Source of the DNA: Pycnopodia helianthoides
Taxonomy: Eukaryota; Echinodermata; Asteroidea; Forcipulatida; Asteriidae
Reading direction: 5' to 3'
DNA length: 64,000 bases
Assembly: GCA_032158295.1 (NCBI GenBank)
Contig: CM063251.1
Location: 7,350,253-7,414,252, forward strand
Shown: piece after piece, positions 13,101-23,193 of the stretch
How the letters are laid out: every line of letters begins with the position of its first letter
Position numbering within the stretch: position 1 is the stretch's first letter
The notes under the pieces: model-generated
What the model was told of the DNA's origin: nothing
The model's database searches: none
What the model saw: only the letters and a program-made list of their open reading frames with translations
Translations under genes and position numbers: made by a program

Positions 13101-16100
13101 CATATCCACCTTATTTTGAATTAAAATATTTCTCCAAATGCTATACTATCGAAAGTTGCTGTACCTCTAACCCAGTAAGTTTGTATTGCCATTAATTTTT
13201 AGAGTGATTACCAATCGTATACCTTCCCTTGAAGCATTTCGTGTCGGATAACTCGTATTATCCACCCAATTTTTTCTGGACTGGCCTCCGGCGGATGGTT
13301 TATTACGGCAGGAACAATCTGCAGAGCGCCCTCAAAGACACATTGCCACGACCTGGATTCAAACCCACTCACTCCCTACTGCCGACAGCACCAGAACTTG
13401 AGTCCGGTGAACTAGACAAAGTTGTTCCTGTCCCATGATGACTCTATCAACGTTTGAATGACGCTGAATAATCAGTACTGTACAGGAATCTTATCCTTTA
13501 GCTGTGCAAGTGATGAACTGAAAATAAAGTAGAGTGAGACTAAAATGACATGTTTGTGTTTTTCAGAGGGAGGCCAGAGCGCATTTTGACTGCCCGGTAA
13601 TGGTTGGGATGGAGGTTGAGAACAATGGAGGCTATGGAACCAAATTAACTCATTTTGAAAAAAGACTTCTTGAGGTAAGTTCAGTATTGTTCAATCTTTC
13701 TAGTAAGAAACCTAGGGATCTACAAAAGCAACTAAGAAATTTTTTTTTCTTTTTTTACACACACAACCCTTTCCTGCCAGCTATGGCAAAACACAATTTG
13801 GAAAAGAATACAGAAATTCAAATGGAAATAACTTTTACTGCCACCAATTTGATAAATTCTCTAATACATTTTTTTTTTTTTTTAAAGTACTATGTCTGTT
13901 TATAATTGATTTTTTATATTCAGTATATGTGTATACATCTACTTTGCTGTGTAGATTTGTTCTTTGAGAATTTGTCTTGATAATTTATTCTACTGTAGAT
14001 TTCCGGAATAAAGAACTCACTAATTAAGAACAGTTAATTATGAGAAGTCCCCTCGATCTACTAAGCGAAAAAAGTAGTCCCGACTGATTTCCTACCTTCT
14101 GCCCAGGTAGTAGTTGATAAACAGGACAGTTCTTTTCAGAACTGAGAAGTCTCCCGAATTCCGAAAATCTACTCCGTGGTAGTTGAACAAATAGCGAGAC
14201 AAGTTCTCTAAAGAAACAAAATCTACACAGCAAAATAGATATAACACATGGTGTTACCGCAAACCGAATTATACATTGATACCTCACCATGCAATGCCTC
14301 AAAAACCATATAAGTACTTTCTGATTGATGTTGTTGTTTTTGTTGACAGAATGAAGCCATGACTGGGACTCATACCCATGAGCGCGTCTTCTCCCGTCTG
14401 ACCCTAGCTGTCTTAGAGGACACAGGATGGTACCAACCCAACTATGACATGGCTGACCCATTGGACTGGGGCAAAGGACTCGGATGTGATTTTGTTAGAA
14501 AAAGCTGTAAATTTTGGATGGATAAAAAACGCGATTCGTAAGTGGATTTTTTTTCAAATCTTGAGCCTTCTGGAAAGAAGTAAAATCCGTCGACCAAAGG
14601 GAGGAAGACGTAGTCCACATTGTGTCCAAACCTGTAGTTTTGTATTTCTGGCGGTGCACAGAGTCTGTAAACCTCCCGAGTCATGACTTCTGGGAGGTTT
14701 TGGACGTACAATAATAATAATAGTGGCTTCTTATACAGCGCTCATATCCGTCACTCAGTGACGCTCAAGGCGCTTCAACGTTCAGTATTTTCCCGCAAGG
14801 TATTGTGGAGCTATGTTTTGAATTATTAGACCTATTCCTTTACATAGCACCATGTAATGGTTTGCAAGGTGCTTTGGCGCAATATGCAGCAGGGGCTAAC
14901 CCCTTCTCTTTTTGATAAGTGCACTGGGTTCTTTTACGTGCATTACACAACACACGGGACCAACGGCTTTACTTCCCATCTGAAGGACGAAGCAATAATG
15001 GTTAAGTGTCTTGCTTAAGGACACAAGTGTCACGACTGGGACTCGAACCCACACTCTGCTGAACAGAAACACCAGAGCTTGAGTCCAGTGCTCTTATCTG
15101 CTCAGCCACGACACGCCACAAGGGGGAACCAAGGTCTGCAAGTTACTTTTCAGGAATGTTCACATTCATTAAACCTCGTCCCTGGGAGTTGTATCTTATG
15201 TTTTGTCTGGATGTGGTTTTTAAATTGGAATTTAATTTTCAATTGAACTACATGTACCTGTTTTGCATAAATAAGGATTTGTGAAAAAAAACAACAGAGA
15301 TTCTAATCAAACGTAGACAACTTGGCTTTGTTGAGCCGAAGTGAGATTTAAAAAGTTAGAAAAGTTAAAAGCAATTAAATGAGTATGACATGAGTTCGGC
15401 TGCTTTGTTTTGTGTCTTTGTAACAAAAAGTCTACCCATGATTGTGGCTGTGCACAAATTACTTTGTTCTTTTTTTTTTCAGTCGGGAAAAAATGAGCCC
15501 TTTCTGTGATGTAATTCGGGAAGAGCCATTCACATTGACGTGCAGTGTAGGCAGAACGTCAGTTGCTCTTTGTAACCTACATCAGTACGACACTGACTTG
15601 GAACCCAAATATCAGGTACAGTGGAGAAAGTTTCACATGACTACATAATGGTGCTTCCCGGGTCTTGTTGAAATCATTTTGGAAGTGCCTCTAGCCTTGA
15701 AATGTGTTTTGTTTTTGCTGGAAGGTAACATCTTTAAAACACCCCTACTTGGATTCTGCACTGTGATTGGTTTAGAGTACGTCACATGATATGTTTTATT
15801 TTAATTGGAAAGCTGCGCAAGCGTGATGCACTATATTTCATAGCAACCAATGTATTATACCCATAGCAAACAGTGTTCTATAAACATAGTAATGGCAGCT
15901 TCTTTGTATCTACAATCCCGGCCGAAATGCTTGGGCCACGCATGGGCCACGTGACAATAAAAATAACCCTCCCCAGTTCCCCCGCTCCCCCGCTCAATGT
16001 TGTTAACCCAATGTTGTTCGCGCAATACGAGCCAACATTGAACGGGGGCCGGGGGGGGGGGTGGGGGGAGGCCCAACGAGATATGGCCGGAATTGTAGAC

Positions 16101-19100
16101 GTCTGTCAGTGTATCGTATGGGGTATTATACAAAGATATTGACTGCTTTTACTTGTGCTTTGATTAAAACTACGACTCCTTCGGTGAACTGGACCGATGC
16201 ACCGGGATCACCTCAGCAGTCGTAGTTTTAACCACAGCACTCAATACAGTCAGTATTTGTATATTTCACAAATGTTTAATGCATGTGAGTCCATTGCCAG
16301 AGAATAGAATCAGGAGGTGAAATCTGGACTGTTCCATTTCACAAAGCGGAGCCGAGTGAAATGAGAAAGACAGATTTCACAGAGTGAGTTACACTCTGCG
16401 ACAATGCACGAACGTAATGCATTTTGTGGATAGGGCTAAATGGATTGATGTATTTAAGAGTTTTTCTGAGATTAATGCAAACACATTAAACCAGCCGACA
16501 TCACAGCGCCATTCAAATCAAACTGAATAATTTTGCTGTTCCAATGTACCATGAATACTCATATTAAAGTTTTGTATTTTTCACAGTTTCTTCTCCTTCA
16601 TTTATTTTCATTTGTTATTTCTGGTTGTGAAGCCAAGGACTCTCAGAAAGCGAACTTAATCACTATACTAGCCAAGAACCCTGTGGAGAGAAGGCAATGA
16701 AGGAAGTTTCAGTTTTAGGTGTGGGAGGAAAACCCCCAGAGAAATATTCCAGGGAAAACCCACGCAATCAGGCAGGGACTGAAAAAACCCAATTCACGTA
16801 GTGCCCCGGTGTGATTTGAACTGGGGTCCCCAGAGGTGGAAGGCTAGGCAAGATACCACTACGCCAACCTGACTGCCCTTCATAGAACACTGTGATCTAT
16901 TGGAAGAATTAGGGGCTGTAGAAGCCTTAATTATCAATGCAATTGTTTTTGTTTTCTTGCAGTATTTTGATTCATTGCCGGGCGTTAGTAACGAAGATTT
17001 AGGGAAATATGGCGGAACGTCAGAATTAGCAGATTATTGCCCTTTTCATCAGGTTGGTATAATAACCATTGTACAGAATTATATCATGGAAACCTTCATA
17101 TCATTGTCATTTATTTCTGGTAACAAAACCAAATAACGCTCATAAGTAGCCTGTAGGCCTATAGTTTTCTGTGAAGAAAAAGAAAAGAAAAAAACCCAAC
17201 AGGGCCCAATTTCATGGCTCTGCTCACCGCGGATTTCTGCGCTTACGTATCATAGAATTATGTGCTACAAGGGCTCCGTAAGCGCAGAATTCCGCGGTAA
17301 GCCGAGCCATGAAATTGGACCCAGATCACTGGTTTCAAAATGATATTTAAAATTATCCGTCACTGCTGACTTTGTAATAAAATCACCCGTTTCAAAATTC
17401 ATCCTGGTGACATTTGAAATTACTGCAACTCATACATATTCATGATCAAGAGCCGAACTCTCATTGGTCCATTCACTATCACGTGCCAAATACTCTTATT
17501 GAGGTTTACCAAGCATGCACCAGTATCCACACAAAGGGTAAATACGCATGCGTAGTAAACTGTCACATGTGCAACAAAACACTACGCATGAATTTGACTG
17601 TCGCACTGTAATTTTTAATTTACTGTTAACTACATCCGTAGGACAGTGAATTAAAAAAAAATTATGTATTCTATTACACATGCTCGAACATCGCTAGCTA
17701 CATACACATGAAAAGGTGGTGGCACATGTAAAATATAGATCCGGATATTCCTGAGCTCAATGATGCTGAACTAGAGAAGTAAGAGGTATGGTAAAACAAA
17801 TATTAATGATCTGTTTCAGATGGACTGTTGACACTAGCCCACCTTGTTGGGCTGTTATGCCTCTCTTTTAACATCGGTCTTATAACACTCACCATTTAGT
17901 GTTATAATGACCGATGTTAAAAGAGAGCCATAACAGCCCAACAAGGTGGGCTAAGTTGTCACTAGCTCCGCTCTGTATTGGAAGTTGGAAGTTTGAATTC
18001 CCCGATGCGAACTCTGGAAGCTAATATCGTCTGTCCACTCTCTAACAGTGTTATATTTGTATACGAATACATGAGCTAAATGTGTGAAATTGTTTTATTA
18101 TTAATATTATTTATTATTATTATTTACTATTATTATTTATTCGGCCAAGATTCAAAGACAATAAGGTTCACAAAAAATACAATTTTTCTTTGTTCAACCC
18201 CATACTATTTGAAATTTACCCAGTCAGTTTCCCTTGTGGTTTATTACTTGACAAAAAATACAGTATGTACAAGTAAACATAATCAAGCAAAATGGTAAAT
18301 ATAAGTCAAAATTATTGTTGTGTCTTTTCATTTTTTTTTTAAACGAGTAAACTACACCATTGCCTTCTACATTAAAATGCCATGCGGCAATGTTTGAAGT
18401 TAATCAAATTCCTTTCTATTCTTTTTGCAGCAATTTAATTATAAAGAACCAAGTGGTGCTAAAAAATCTACGACGTGTCAAATTTCATCAAATACACCAA
18501 GTAAGTATGAAGGGTGCATTTTTCTATAACGATTTTTCAGTTCATTTCTGAACTTCGGTGATATTCAAATAAAATGGCATTGAGTTTGAGCTTTATGACT
18601 AGGCAGAGATTCCTCTTTAGAAAGTACAGACCTTGTTTTTGCTGTCCGTCATGTTTAAAATTTCGCTGTGAAAGAAAGAATATCGAATAAAATGAAATGT
18701 TACACACCATTTTATCGTGAGGTTATTAAAAATGAGTGCATCATGAAACTGAATTTGACCTTGGAGACCCTCTTTAACCTTGCAACGATACACAAGTTTG
18801 GTCCTAAAGAGCACACAGTTTCCTGTCACAGACGTGTGGCAGTGGATACTTTTGGTAATTACTCAAGAAATACACTGCCATCAAAACTTACTTGTAAGGA
18901 GCACCTGAGAGCTGCTGATAGTATAAAGCATTGTGAGAAATGACTCCCTCTGAAGAAATGTAGTTTTTGAGAAAGAGGCAATTTCTCACTAAAATATTTG
19001 AATTCTCAGGCATTTGGAAGCACACAATTCTACGCAACAAGGGTGTTTTTTTCTTGCATTATTTTCTTGTACTTTCGATAACCAATTGAGCCCAAATTTT

Positions 19101-21822
19101 CACAGGTTTGTATTTTATGCATATGTTGGGATATACCAAGTGGGGACACTAGTCTTTGACAATTATCAAAAGTATATTCTACAATTCAATGACTCTGTTA
19201 ACCATTTGACTTTATAAACACTTGGATCTCATATTGTGATTTTAATTTCAATTGACAATTTCAGGTAGAAATGAGAATGTCGCAGCGGAGTACTATGGGA
19301 TGGGGTCTACGTGCGTAGAGCACGGGGGAGCCTGGCGACAGTCACAGTGTGATCAATACCAAGCGCAGCAGACATGGGGAGCAGGATGTTACCAGGTTAG
19401 CACATTGGACTCATCCGACATTACATCTTTCCTTTGTCCATTTATGCAAGTTTGACCTGTTTTGGACACCTTCATCATGAAGGGGACATATTTTTGCCAG
19501 TCCACAGAGCGGGTCTTTATATCACATGTTAAAGGCACTGGACACTATTGGTAATTACTCAAAATAATTGTTAGCATAAAAACTCACTTGGTAACGAGCA
19601 GTGGAGAGCTGTTGATAGTATAAAACATTGTGAGAAACGGCTCCCTCTGAACACGTGAGGTCTCGAAAGCAAGCATCTGAAAGCACACAACTTTGTGTGA
19701 CAAGGGTGTTTTTTCTTCCATTCACAGGTTTGTTATTTTGTGCATATGTTGAGATACACCAAGTGAGAAGACTGGTCTTTGACAATTACCAAAGGTGTCC
19801 AGTGTCTTTAACCCACGTGACCAGTCTTCGACCAATCAGAGTGGAAACTTTCCGAGGTGTTTATTAATGTTGTTTCATTTAAGAGTGTGAATGACTGTTT
19901 TTTTGCTACGCATATTTCTTGTCAGTATTCGTGTGGTGCAGATGGGCTTAAAATCACCATAGAGGGCGTCAACTTTTTATGCTCCTGGGAAGGTCAGCCT
20001 ATAGAAGTGAGCGTCACATCGTCGGCATACCTCCACACTGGAAATATTGTCTGCCCCTCTTGTCAAGAACTCTGCGGATCATTGTGTCCCCGAGAGAGCA
20101 AACGCGGAAAAACTCTGGAACTTACAGTTAGAGGTGAGAAGCAGTCATAGTAATGAGTCATTTTTGTGTGCGTGTGGTTTTTAACTCTCCTGCACGCACA
20201 CAGCTCTGTGTTGCATACCCTGTGTGTTACATACCCTGTGTGTTACATACCCTGTGTGTTACATACCCTGTGTGTTACATACCCTGTGTGTTACACACCC
20301 TGTGTGTTGCATACCCTGTGTGTTACATACCCTGTGTGTTACATACCCTGTGTATAGGTTTTCAGGTTTTTTTTGAAACAAATTTTGATTGGCTGACATT
20401 TTGATTGAATGGGGTAGGGAGTTCCATATGAGAGTAGCCTGTGGATTTTAGCCCACAGGACTCGGGGGGGGGGGGGGAAAGCTCTGAGTATACAGTGTTT
20501 ATCACACATCGGTGTAAGTGCAAAACTAAAACAATATTATATGGTTTTTGAAGCATTGCATGATGAGGTATCAATGTATATTCAGTTTGTGGTAACACCA
20601 TGTGTATATCTACTTTGCTGTGTAGAATTTGTTCTACTAAAGAGACCAAAAGAACTCACTTCGCGGGATTGCAGTTAATTTACAAGGATTTACAAGAAGT
20701 CCCCTTGATCCACTAAGCGAAAGTAGTAGTCCCAGCCAAGATCCTATCTTCTGCCCAGGTGGTAGTTAATAAGCAGGACAGTTCTTTTCAGAACTGAGAA
20801 GTCTCCCGAATTCCAAAAATCTACTCTGCGTTAGTAGAACAAATAGGAAGACAAGTTCTCTAAAGAACACAATCTACACAGCAAAGTAGATATACACAAT
20901 ACCGCAAACCGAATATAAAATAATATTCAATGTAAAGTATTAGTTGTGGAACAGTAGTACATCACCTCAACGCTCGGATAAGATTTCACCTCTTGGAATG
21001 TGTAGCCTGAAACACTGTACTTATCTTGTCTGATCCACAGAGCCCGGTGATGAAGGGGAATGTCCCAGGCTAGCCTACGAGGCTATCGGAGTATGTACAG
21101 AAGAGTGTGGCAGTGACCAGAGCTGCGGTTATGGCCAGAAGTGCTGCTCAAACGGTTGTGGGCAAAGGTGCATGAAAATAGTCAAATCTTTATCAACAGG
21201 TATGTTATTAAAATTTCAATTTGTGTAATATCAGGTATGATATTCTTCCTACTTTAATCTGATTTCTGGGCTTTTCAGAGAGCCTTTGTTGTAGTAGCGT
21301 GTCGTGGCCGAGCGGTCAGGAGCATCAGACTCAAGTCCTGATGGCTGAGTCATCAGAGTGTGGGTTCGAATCCTGGTCATGACACTTGTGTTCTAGGGCA
21401 AGACACTTGAACTACAATTGCTTCTCACCACCCAGGAGTAAACCGGTACCTGCGAGGGGTAGAGATTGTTGATGTGAATGATTAGCAATCTGTGCACCAA
21501 TTTGGCTGCCGGTGCTGCATACTCCAAAGGAGTTGAGTTGGTTTCCGGAATGCTCTTGGCTCAAGGAATTGGGGTAGTAATAGTGTAAGGCGCTGTGATA
21601 CAATGATTACAAGCACCTGATAAATGATTATTATTAATGAAGAACTTTTATTTTGTTCAAATAAGTCTTCACCAACAAATTTATGATTTTTTGTTCATTT
21701 TTTCTTCCACAGATAAACCTTGTCCTGGCTCAGCCCCGGGTACCATGCGATCAAAGGTCACGGTAGTCACTATTTTCCTTTCATTGTCTTTCACTCTACT
21801 TTTCACAAATTTATCTTTATAA
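4048..21822 (+). CDS. LMLN: Leishmanolysin-like zinc metallopeptidase (M8) with C-terminal WAP domain; 5' partial, 15 exons
   Basis: This is a secreted or surface zinc endopeptidase of the leishmanolysin/invadolysin family. Fifteen exons join in phase to give 632 residues, beginning inside the pro-region. The exons are 4048-4133, 5645-5762, 8292-8470, 9507-9612, 11623-11717, 12829-12946, 13567-13674, 14350-14537, 15483-15615, 16963-17052, 18431-18500, 19265-19395, 19926-20133, 21041-21199 and 21713-21822. HEIIHSLGF at residues 157-165 supplies two zinc histidines and the catalytic Glu. His263 in [10 protein letters not shown] is the probable third ligand, and Met274 in NEAMTG is the Met-turn. 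A cysteine-rich C-terminal domain follows, then a WAP domain (Cys551-Cys587) and a hydrophobic tail to the TAA stop. Animal relatives normally lack a WAP module. The signal peptide and start codon lie before the window. Family assignment is secure; the one-to-one LMLN orthology is inferred. Confidence 0.9.
4479..4947. repeat. 27-bp minisatellite, about 16 units
   Basis: The unit GTGATTTGGGGGTCTTCAAT plus TGATGTG repeats head to tail in an LMLN intron, with small length slips at both edges. Because 27 is divisible by three, long open frames appear on both strands. They are not genes. Confidence 0.95.
5645..5762 (+). CDS. LMLN: LMLN exon b
   Basis: It encodes ACLYSHYY...[21 protein letters not shown], a signature stretch of animal leishmanolysins (CxNxTQCGPxxxP). 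The acceptor is cttcacag and the donor gtgagt. The split Arg codon with exon a confirms the joint. Confidence 0.9.
7080..7151 (+). repeat. tRNA-derived SINE head (Asn-type family)
   Basis: GGCTAGATAGCTCAGTTGGT...GGTTCAAATCCCGC folds as a degenerate cloverleaf with A and B boxes. The flanks (AATAGGGAGACCGCCAACAT before, TTTTTCTTTGTTCAACCC after) recur at the other copies, so this is a SINE and not a tRNA gene. Confidence 0.85.
7663..8005. mobile_element. MITE-like foldback, TTAAAGGYnnTGTACACTTTTGG family
   Basis: This 340 bp unit is bounded by TTAAAGG.. and ..CCTTTAA with a central GCGCGCGATAAT core. An inverted relative lies at 10668-11024. It sits in an LMLN intron. Confidence 0.75.
8292..8470 (+). 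CDS. LMLN: LMLN exon c
   Basis: It encodes [13 protein letters not shown], then [16 protein letters not shown] and [12 protein letters not shown]. The DxDFxLYV and CQxExxLDR motifs are conserved in leishmanolysin-like peptidases. The donor is gtttgg, which is weaker than those of the neighbouring exons. Confidence 0.9.
8586..8778. mobile_element. Foldback MITE, GGGCCCAATTTCATAGAGCT family
   Basis: Both ends read GGGCCCAATTTCATAGAGCT followed by GCTTAAGCA, in inverted orientation, about 193 bp in all. It is the best preserved of at least seven copies in the window. Confidence 0.85.
8901..9007. repeat. 35-bp tandem repeat, 3 units
   Basis: The unit AAATAGTATGAATGTTTATG plus AGTGCAGTGGTGAGA occurs three times without visible divergence, in an LMLN intron. 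Confidence 0.95.
9507..9612 (+). CDS. LMLN: LMLN exon d, zinc site HEIIH
   Basis: It encodes [13 protein letters not shown] followed by [11 protein letters not shown]. The two histidines are the first two zinc ligands and the Glu is the general base. The intron falls exactly between Leu and Gly of the HExxHxxGF motif (TCA TTG|gtaggt). Confidence 0.95.
10097..10490. mobile_element. MITE, TTAAAGGAACATTACAGAAT family
   Basis: A 390 bp element whose ends are inverted TTAAAGGAACATTACAGAAT. Its near-identical siblings are at 1565-1949 (inverted) and 38856-39251. Confidence 0.85.
10668..11024. mobile_element. MITE-like foldback, relative of 7663-8005
   Basis: It begins TTAAAGGCCCTATACATTAT and ends with the inverted GTATAATACCTTTGA. 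The interior shares the GCGCGCGATAAT core with the copy at 7663-8005. Confidence 0.7.
11085..11395 (+). repeat. tRNA-derived SINE (type II tRNA head)
   Basis: The head TGGCCGAGCTGTCAAGCG and the B-box-like GGTTTGAGTCCTGGTCTTGA are followed by the family body (GCAAGGCACTTAACCATTAT, GGGACGTAAAGC, CCTTGTAAACTGTTAT). The same body recurs at 14716-15116, 21298-21410, 26692-26800, 28000-28355, 46257-46480 and 61225-61600. Confidence 0.82.
11623..11717 (+). CDS. LMLN: LMLN exon e
   Basis: It begins [12 protein letters not shown], completing the HExxHxxGF zinc motif, and ends LPPFNE with a split Ser codon. The acceptor follows a long T/C tract. Confidence 0.92.
11908..11979 (-). repeat. tRNA-derived SINE head (Asn-type family)
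   Basis: This is the reverse-strand copy of the element seen at 7080 and 41674. The acceptor arms GACTAGA/TCTAGCC and the anticodon-loop region ATTAACG are recognisable. Confidence 0.85.
12495..12667. mobile_element. MITE with CAGGCCTGGAATT ends
   Basis: The termini are CAGGCCTGGAATT and AATTCCAGGCCTG around about 170 bp. The end sequence resembles hAT-type MITEs, but no target duplication was confirmed. Confidence 0.7.
12829..12946 (+). CDS. LMLN: LMLN exon f
   Basis: It encodes [20 protein letters not shown] and [12 protein letters not shown], typical of the family. Its last 41 bases and the donor gtaggt are copied 73 bp downstream (see the tandem repeat at 12906-13041). The first donor is the one used here, because it joins in phase to [10 protein letters not shown]. 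Confidence 0.9.
12906..13041 (+). repeat. 73-bp tandem duplication spanning an exon end and its splice donor
   Basis: Two copies of TAACCCATACGATACACACC...GTAGTG|gtaggt start 73 bp apart and differ at one visible base. The first contains the last 41 coding bases of LMLN exon f and its donor. The second lies in the intron. Confidence 0.95.
13567..13674 (+). CDS. LMLN: LMLN exon g, third zinc histidine
   Basis: It encodes [19 protein letters not shown], then [16 protein letters not shown]. The His in LTHFEKR lines up with the third zinc ligand of the leishmanolysin family. The exon is 36 codons, phase 0 at both ends. Confidence 0.93.
13917..14312. mobile_element. TIR element with CATCTACTTTGCTGTGTAGA ends, copy 1
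   Basis: The ends around CTACTTTGCTGTGTAGA and its inverse enclose AGAAGTCTCCCGAATTCC. A second copy lies at 20539-20922, also in an LMLN intron. Confidence 0.72.
14350..14537 (+). CDS. LMLN: LMLN exon h, Met-turn
   Basis: It opens with NEAMTG, the metzincin Met-turn beneath the zinc site. It continues [17 protein letters not shown], then [16 protein letters not shown]. All are family hallmarks. Confidence 0.95.
14716..15116 (-). repeat. tRNA-derived SINE, long copy on the minus strand
   Basis: Read on the minus strand it begins GGCGTGTCGTGGCTGAGC, has the B box GGGTTCGAGTCCCAGTCGTG, and runs through the full 3' body to a TTATTATT-type tail. It is the most complete copy and shows the family is about 400 bp. 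Confidence 0.85.
15483..15615 (+). CDS. LMLN: LMLN exon i
   Basis: It encodes [20 protein letters not shown] and [10 protein letters not shown], which is the start of the cysteine-rich C-terminal domain. The Ser codon is split with exon h. Confidence 0.9.
16118..16262. mobile_element. Foldback MITE, ATATTGACTGC family
   Basis: The ends TATTATACAAAGATATTGACTG and CAGTCAGTATTTGTATATT flank an inner inverted pair AAAACTACGACT/AGTCGTAGTTTT. It is related to 50892-51079. Confidence 0.65.
16680..16880 (-). repeat. tRNA-like SINE, third type
   Basis: On the minus strand GGTTGGCGTAGTGGTATCTT and CCAGTTCAAATC form A-box and B-box-like words. The downstream body is GTGGGTTTTCCCTGG. Only one copy is visible, so the assignment rests on the boxes. 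Confidence 0.55.
16963..17052 (+). CDS. LMLN: LMLN exon j
   Basis: Thirty codons, [18 protein letters not shown] and [10 protein letters not shown], match the family pattern of ...YFD... and LADYCPF. Phase 0 at both ends. Confidence 0.9.
17202..17322. mobile_element. Short foldback with GGGCCCAATTTCATGGCTCT ends
   Basis: The 121 bp element has inverted ends and matching inner arms CCGCGGATTTCTGCGCTTAC/GTAAGCGCAGAATTCCGCGG. Its interior is unrelated to the copy at 8586. Confidence 0.82.
17832..17966. repeat. Near-perfect palindrome in an LMLN intron
   Basis: The arms CTAGCCCACCTTGTTGGGCT...TTTTAACATCGGTC and their inverse are separated by a short loop around CACCATTTAG. It sits inside a longer repeat related to 43175-44090. 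Confidence 0.85.
18431..18500 (+). CDS. LMLN: LMLN exon k
   Basis: A short exon, [17 protein letters not shown]..., with acceptor ctttttgcag and donor gtaagt. The phases fit both neighbours. Little similarity is visible by eye, so the support is splice logic. Confidence 0.8.
19265..19395 (+). CDS. LMLN: LMLN exon l
   Basis: It encodes [18 protein letters not shown], then [16 protein letters not shown]. The S.C...G..W and GAGCYQ motifs are conserved in the C-terminal domain of leishmanolysins. Confidence 0.92.
19529..19811. mobile_element. MITE, AAAGGCACTGGACACTATTG family
   Basis: The ends TTAAAGGCACTGGACACTAT and inverted AGGTGTCCAGTGTCTTTAA are clear. A more diverged relative occupies about 18838-19217. 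Confidence 0.8.
19926..20133 (+). CDS. LMLN: LMLN exon m
   Basis: It encodes [14 protein letters not shown]...YTC-like strands, then [19 protein letters not shown]. This is the last part of the conserved M8 C-terminal domain. It ends with the first base of a Glu codon. Confidence 0.9.
20211..20355. repeat. 16-bp minisatellite, about 9 units
   Basis: The unit GTTACATACCCTGTGT repeats almost exactly in the LMLN intron after exon m. Confidence 0.95.
20539..20922. mobile_element. TIR element with CTACTTTGCTGTGTAGA ends, copy 2
   Basis: It shares the interior ACAGTTCTTTTCAGAACTGA with copy 1 at 13917-14312. Its left end is the inverse of copy 1's right end. Confidence 0.72.
21041..21199 (+). CDS. 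LMLN exon n, WAP four-disulfide core domain
   Basis: One exon carries a complete WAP module (21061-21171): C-P-x10-C-TEE-C-x5-C-x5-CC-x3-C-x3-C, eight cysteines with canonical spacing. WAP domains often inhibit proteases or kill microbes. Here one is fused downstream of a protease catalytic domain. It joins in phase to exon m (split Glu) and to the final exon (split Asp). Confidence 0.88.
21298..21410 (+). repeat. tRNA-derived SINE head (type II tRNA)
   Basis: GTCGTGGCCGAGCGGTCAGG and GTGTGGGTTCGAATCCTGGT are Leu/Ser-type A and B boxes with a long variable arm. The family body follows. Confidence 0.8.
21713..21822 (+). CDS. LMLN final coding exon, hydrophobic C-terminal tail
   Basis: It encodes [15 protein letters not shown], then about 19 mostly hydrophobic residues ([20 protein letters not shown]) and TAA at 21820-21822. 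Small residues (GSAPG) before a terminal hydrophobic stretch with no cytoplasmic tail are what a GPI-attachment signal looks like. A C-terminal membrane anchor is the alternative. Confidence 0.82.
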
Positions 21823-22855
21823 TTTTGTTGCTTGCCTTAAAATTACATTTCCTAACTCGACCAATTTCTTGTTCTTTTGTATCTTTGTGCATTGCTCAAA
21901 AAAATTAGTTCACGATATTCATCCTTTGTTTTTTGAGCAATTGCAACAATCTCAGAGTCAAAAATTCATGACCTCTCACTTTTTTTAAATCGACTTCTGC
22001 AAAAGTTTGTATTTTAAATCCTTCATCTCCGTATTATGATTTGACATAGCAATTGTTGTTGATATTTTGGCTTAATTTATTTCAATACAGATGTTTGGGG
22101 AAAGAATACAAAACATTTTTTTCAAAATAGAAATGTAGAAACATTTGAAAATGTCTCACTTTAGCACATGACCTTTACTTTGATCTTTTAGATTAAGCGA
22201 TATAAGGTGAAATCTTGCATGCTTTCACAGGTGACTTTATTGTATCTTTCTTTAAAATTTTGCATATAAATCAGCAATACATTGACAAAAACCAATCTAT
22301 GACCCCTTACATTGGCCGCAATCATCGATGAAATGTGCACGCTCGAAAGGCTGTCATTGGCTGAGAGCCGTGCGCAGTGCGTACACGCTTGCACGTTTCC
22401 ATTGTTTTTCATCAAAGATGGTGGTCATTGACTTTATGTGCAATTCGTTTGCTGTGCTGACTATCCAGGGCTCAACTTCATAGAGCTGCTTAATAAGCAC
22501 AAAAAGTAGCTAAGCAGAACAAAAGTATGCTTACCAGAATAAGGTTACCAGCCCAAATACCATCTCGCATGTACTATTTATGGCTGGTATCCTGCTTATT
22601 TTTGCTAAGCAGAAATTGTTTAAGCAGTATTTTCTGCTTAAACAACTCTGCTATTTCAAGGTTCTGAGTAATTTCACCTTTACAAGAGTTGTCATCTTGT
22701 CAGAAACCCTGTTCATAGAATAGACTCCATGCACTGATCCAACGGGACCAGACTGCTTTTTCTTCTCACCTCATTTTGCTAACATATATTTGTAAGGAAG
22801 AAGAACAAGATGGTTTTGTTAAATGCTGGTTGGCAAGAAAAATATTTTCATGACA

Positions 22856-23193
22856 CTTTAAAGGGGCATATTGCCTTCAAATCTCTGCAAATTTTGCTGT
22901 ATGGAAGTACTTTTTTTACTTTTCAAGAGTTGGATATGCACAAAATTAGTGTTTTGTAATTAGTGAGCAATGATATAAAGAAAACATAAATTTGCCTCTT
23001 GAAATACAACCAGCGGAACATACGGTCCGCCATTTTGTGGAGTAAAAAAATTGGTTCTACTAAATAGCGAACGGTGTTCCGTCATGCAGTTACACAATTT
23101 CAGGGGATATTTATGCAAATTATTATAGTCAACATCTTTCCAACCATACTCATTTAAAAGCAAACGCTTCGAAGGCAACATGCCCCTTTAAGG
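22856..23193. mobile_element. Foldback MITE, TTTAAAGGGGCATATTGCCT ends
   Basis: The ends TTTAAAGGGGCATATTGCCTT and AAGGCAACATGCCCCTTTAA are inverted. Inner words such as CGGTCCGCCATTTTGTGGAG echo the elements at 43503 and 49138. Confidence 0.78.

Noticed and set aside
20153..20404. Cysteine/tyrosine-rich repeated frame ([11 protein letters not shown])
   Set aside because: It is a 16-bp minisatellite, whose three frames cycle through the same words.
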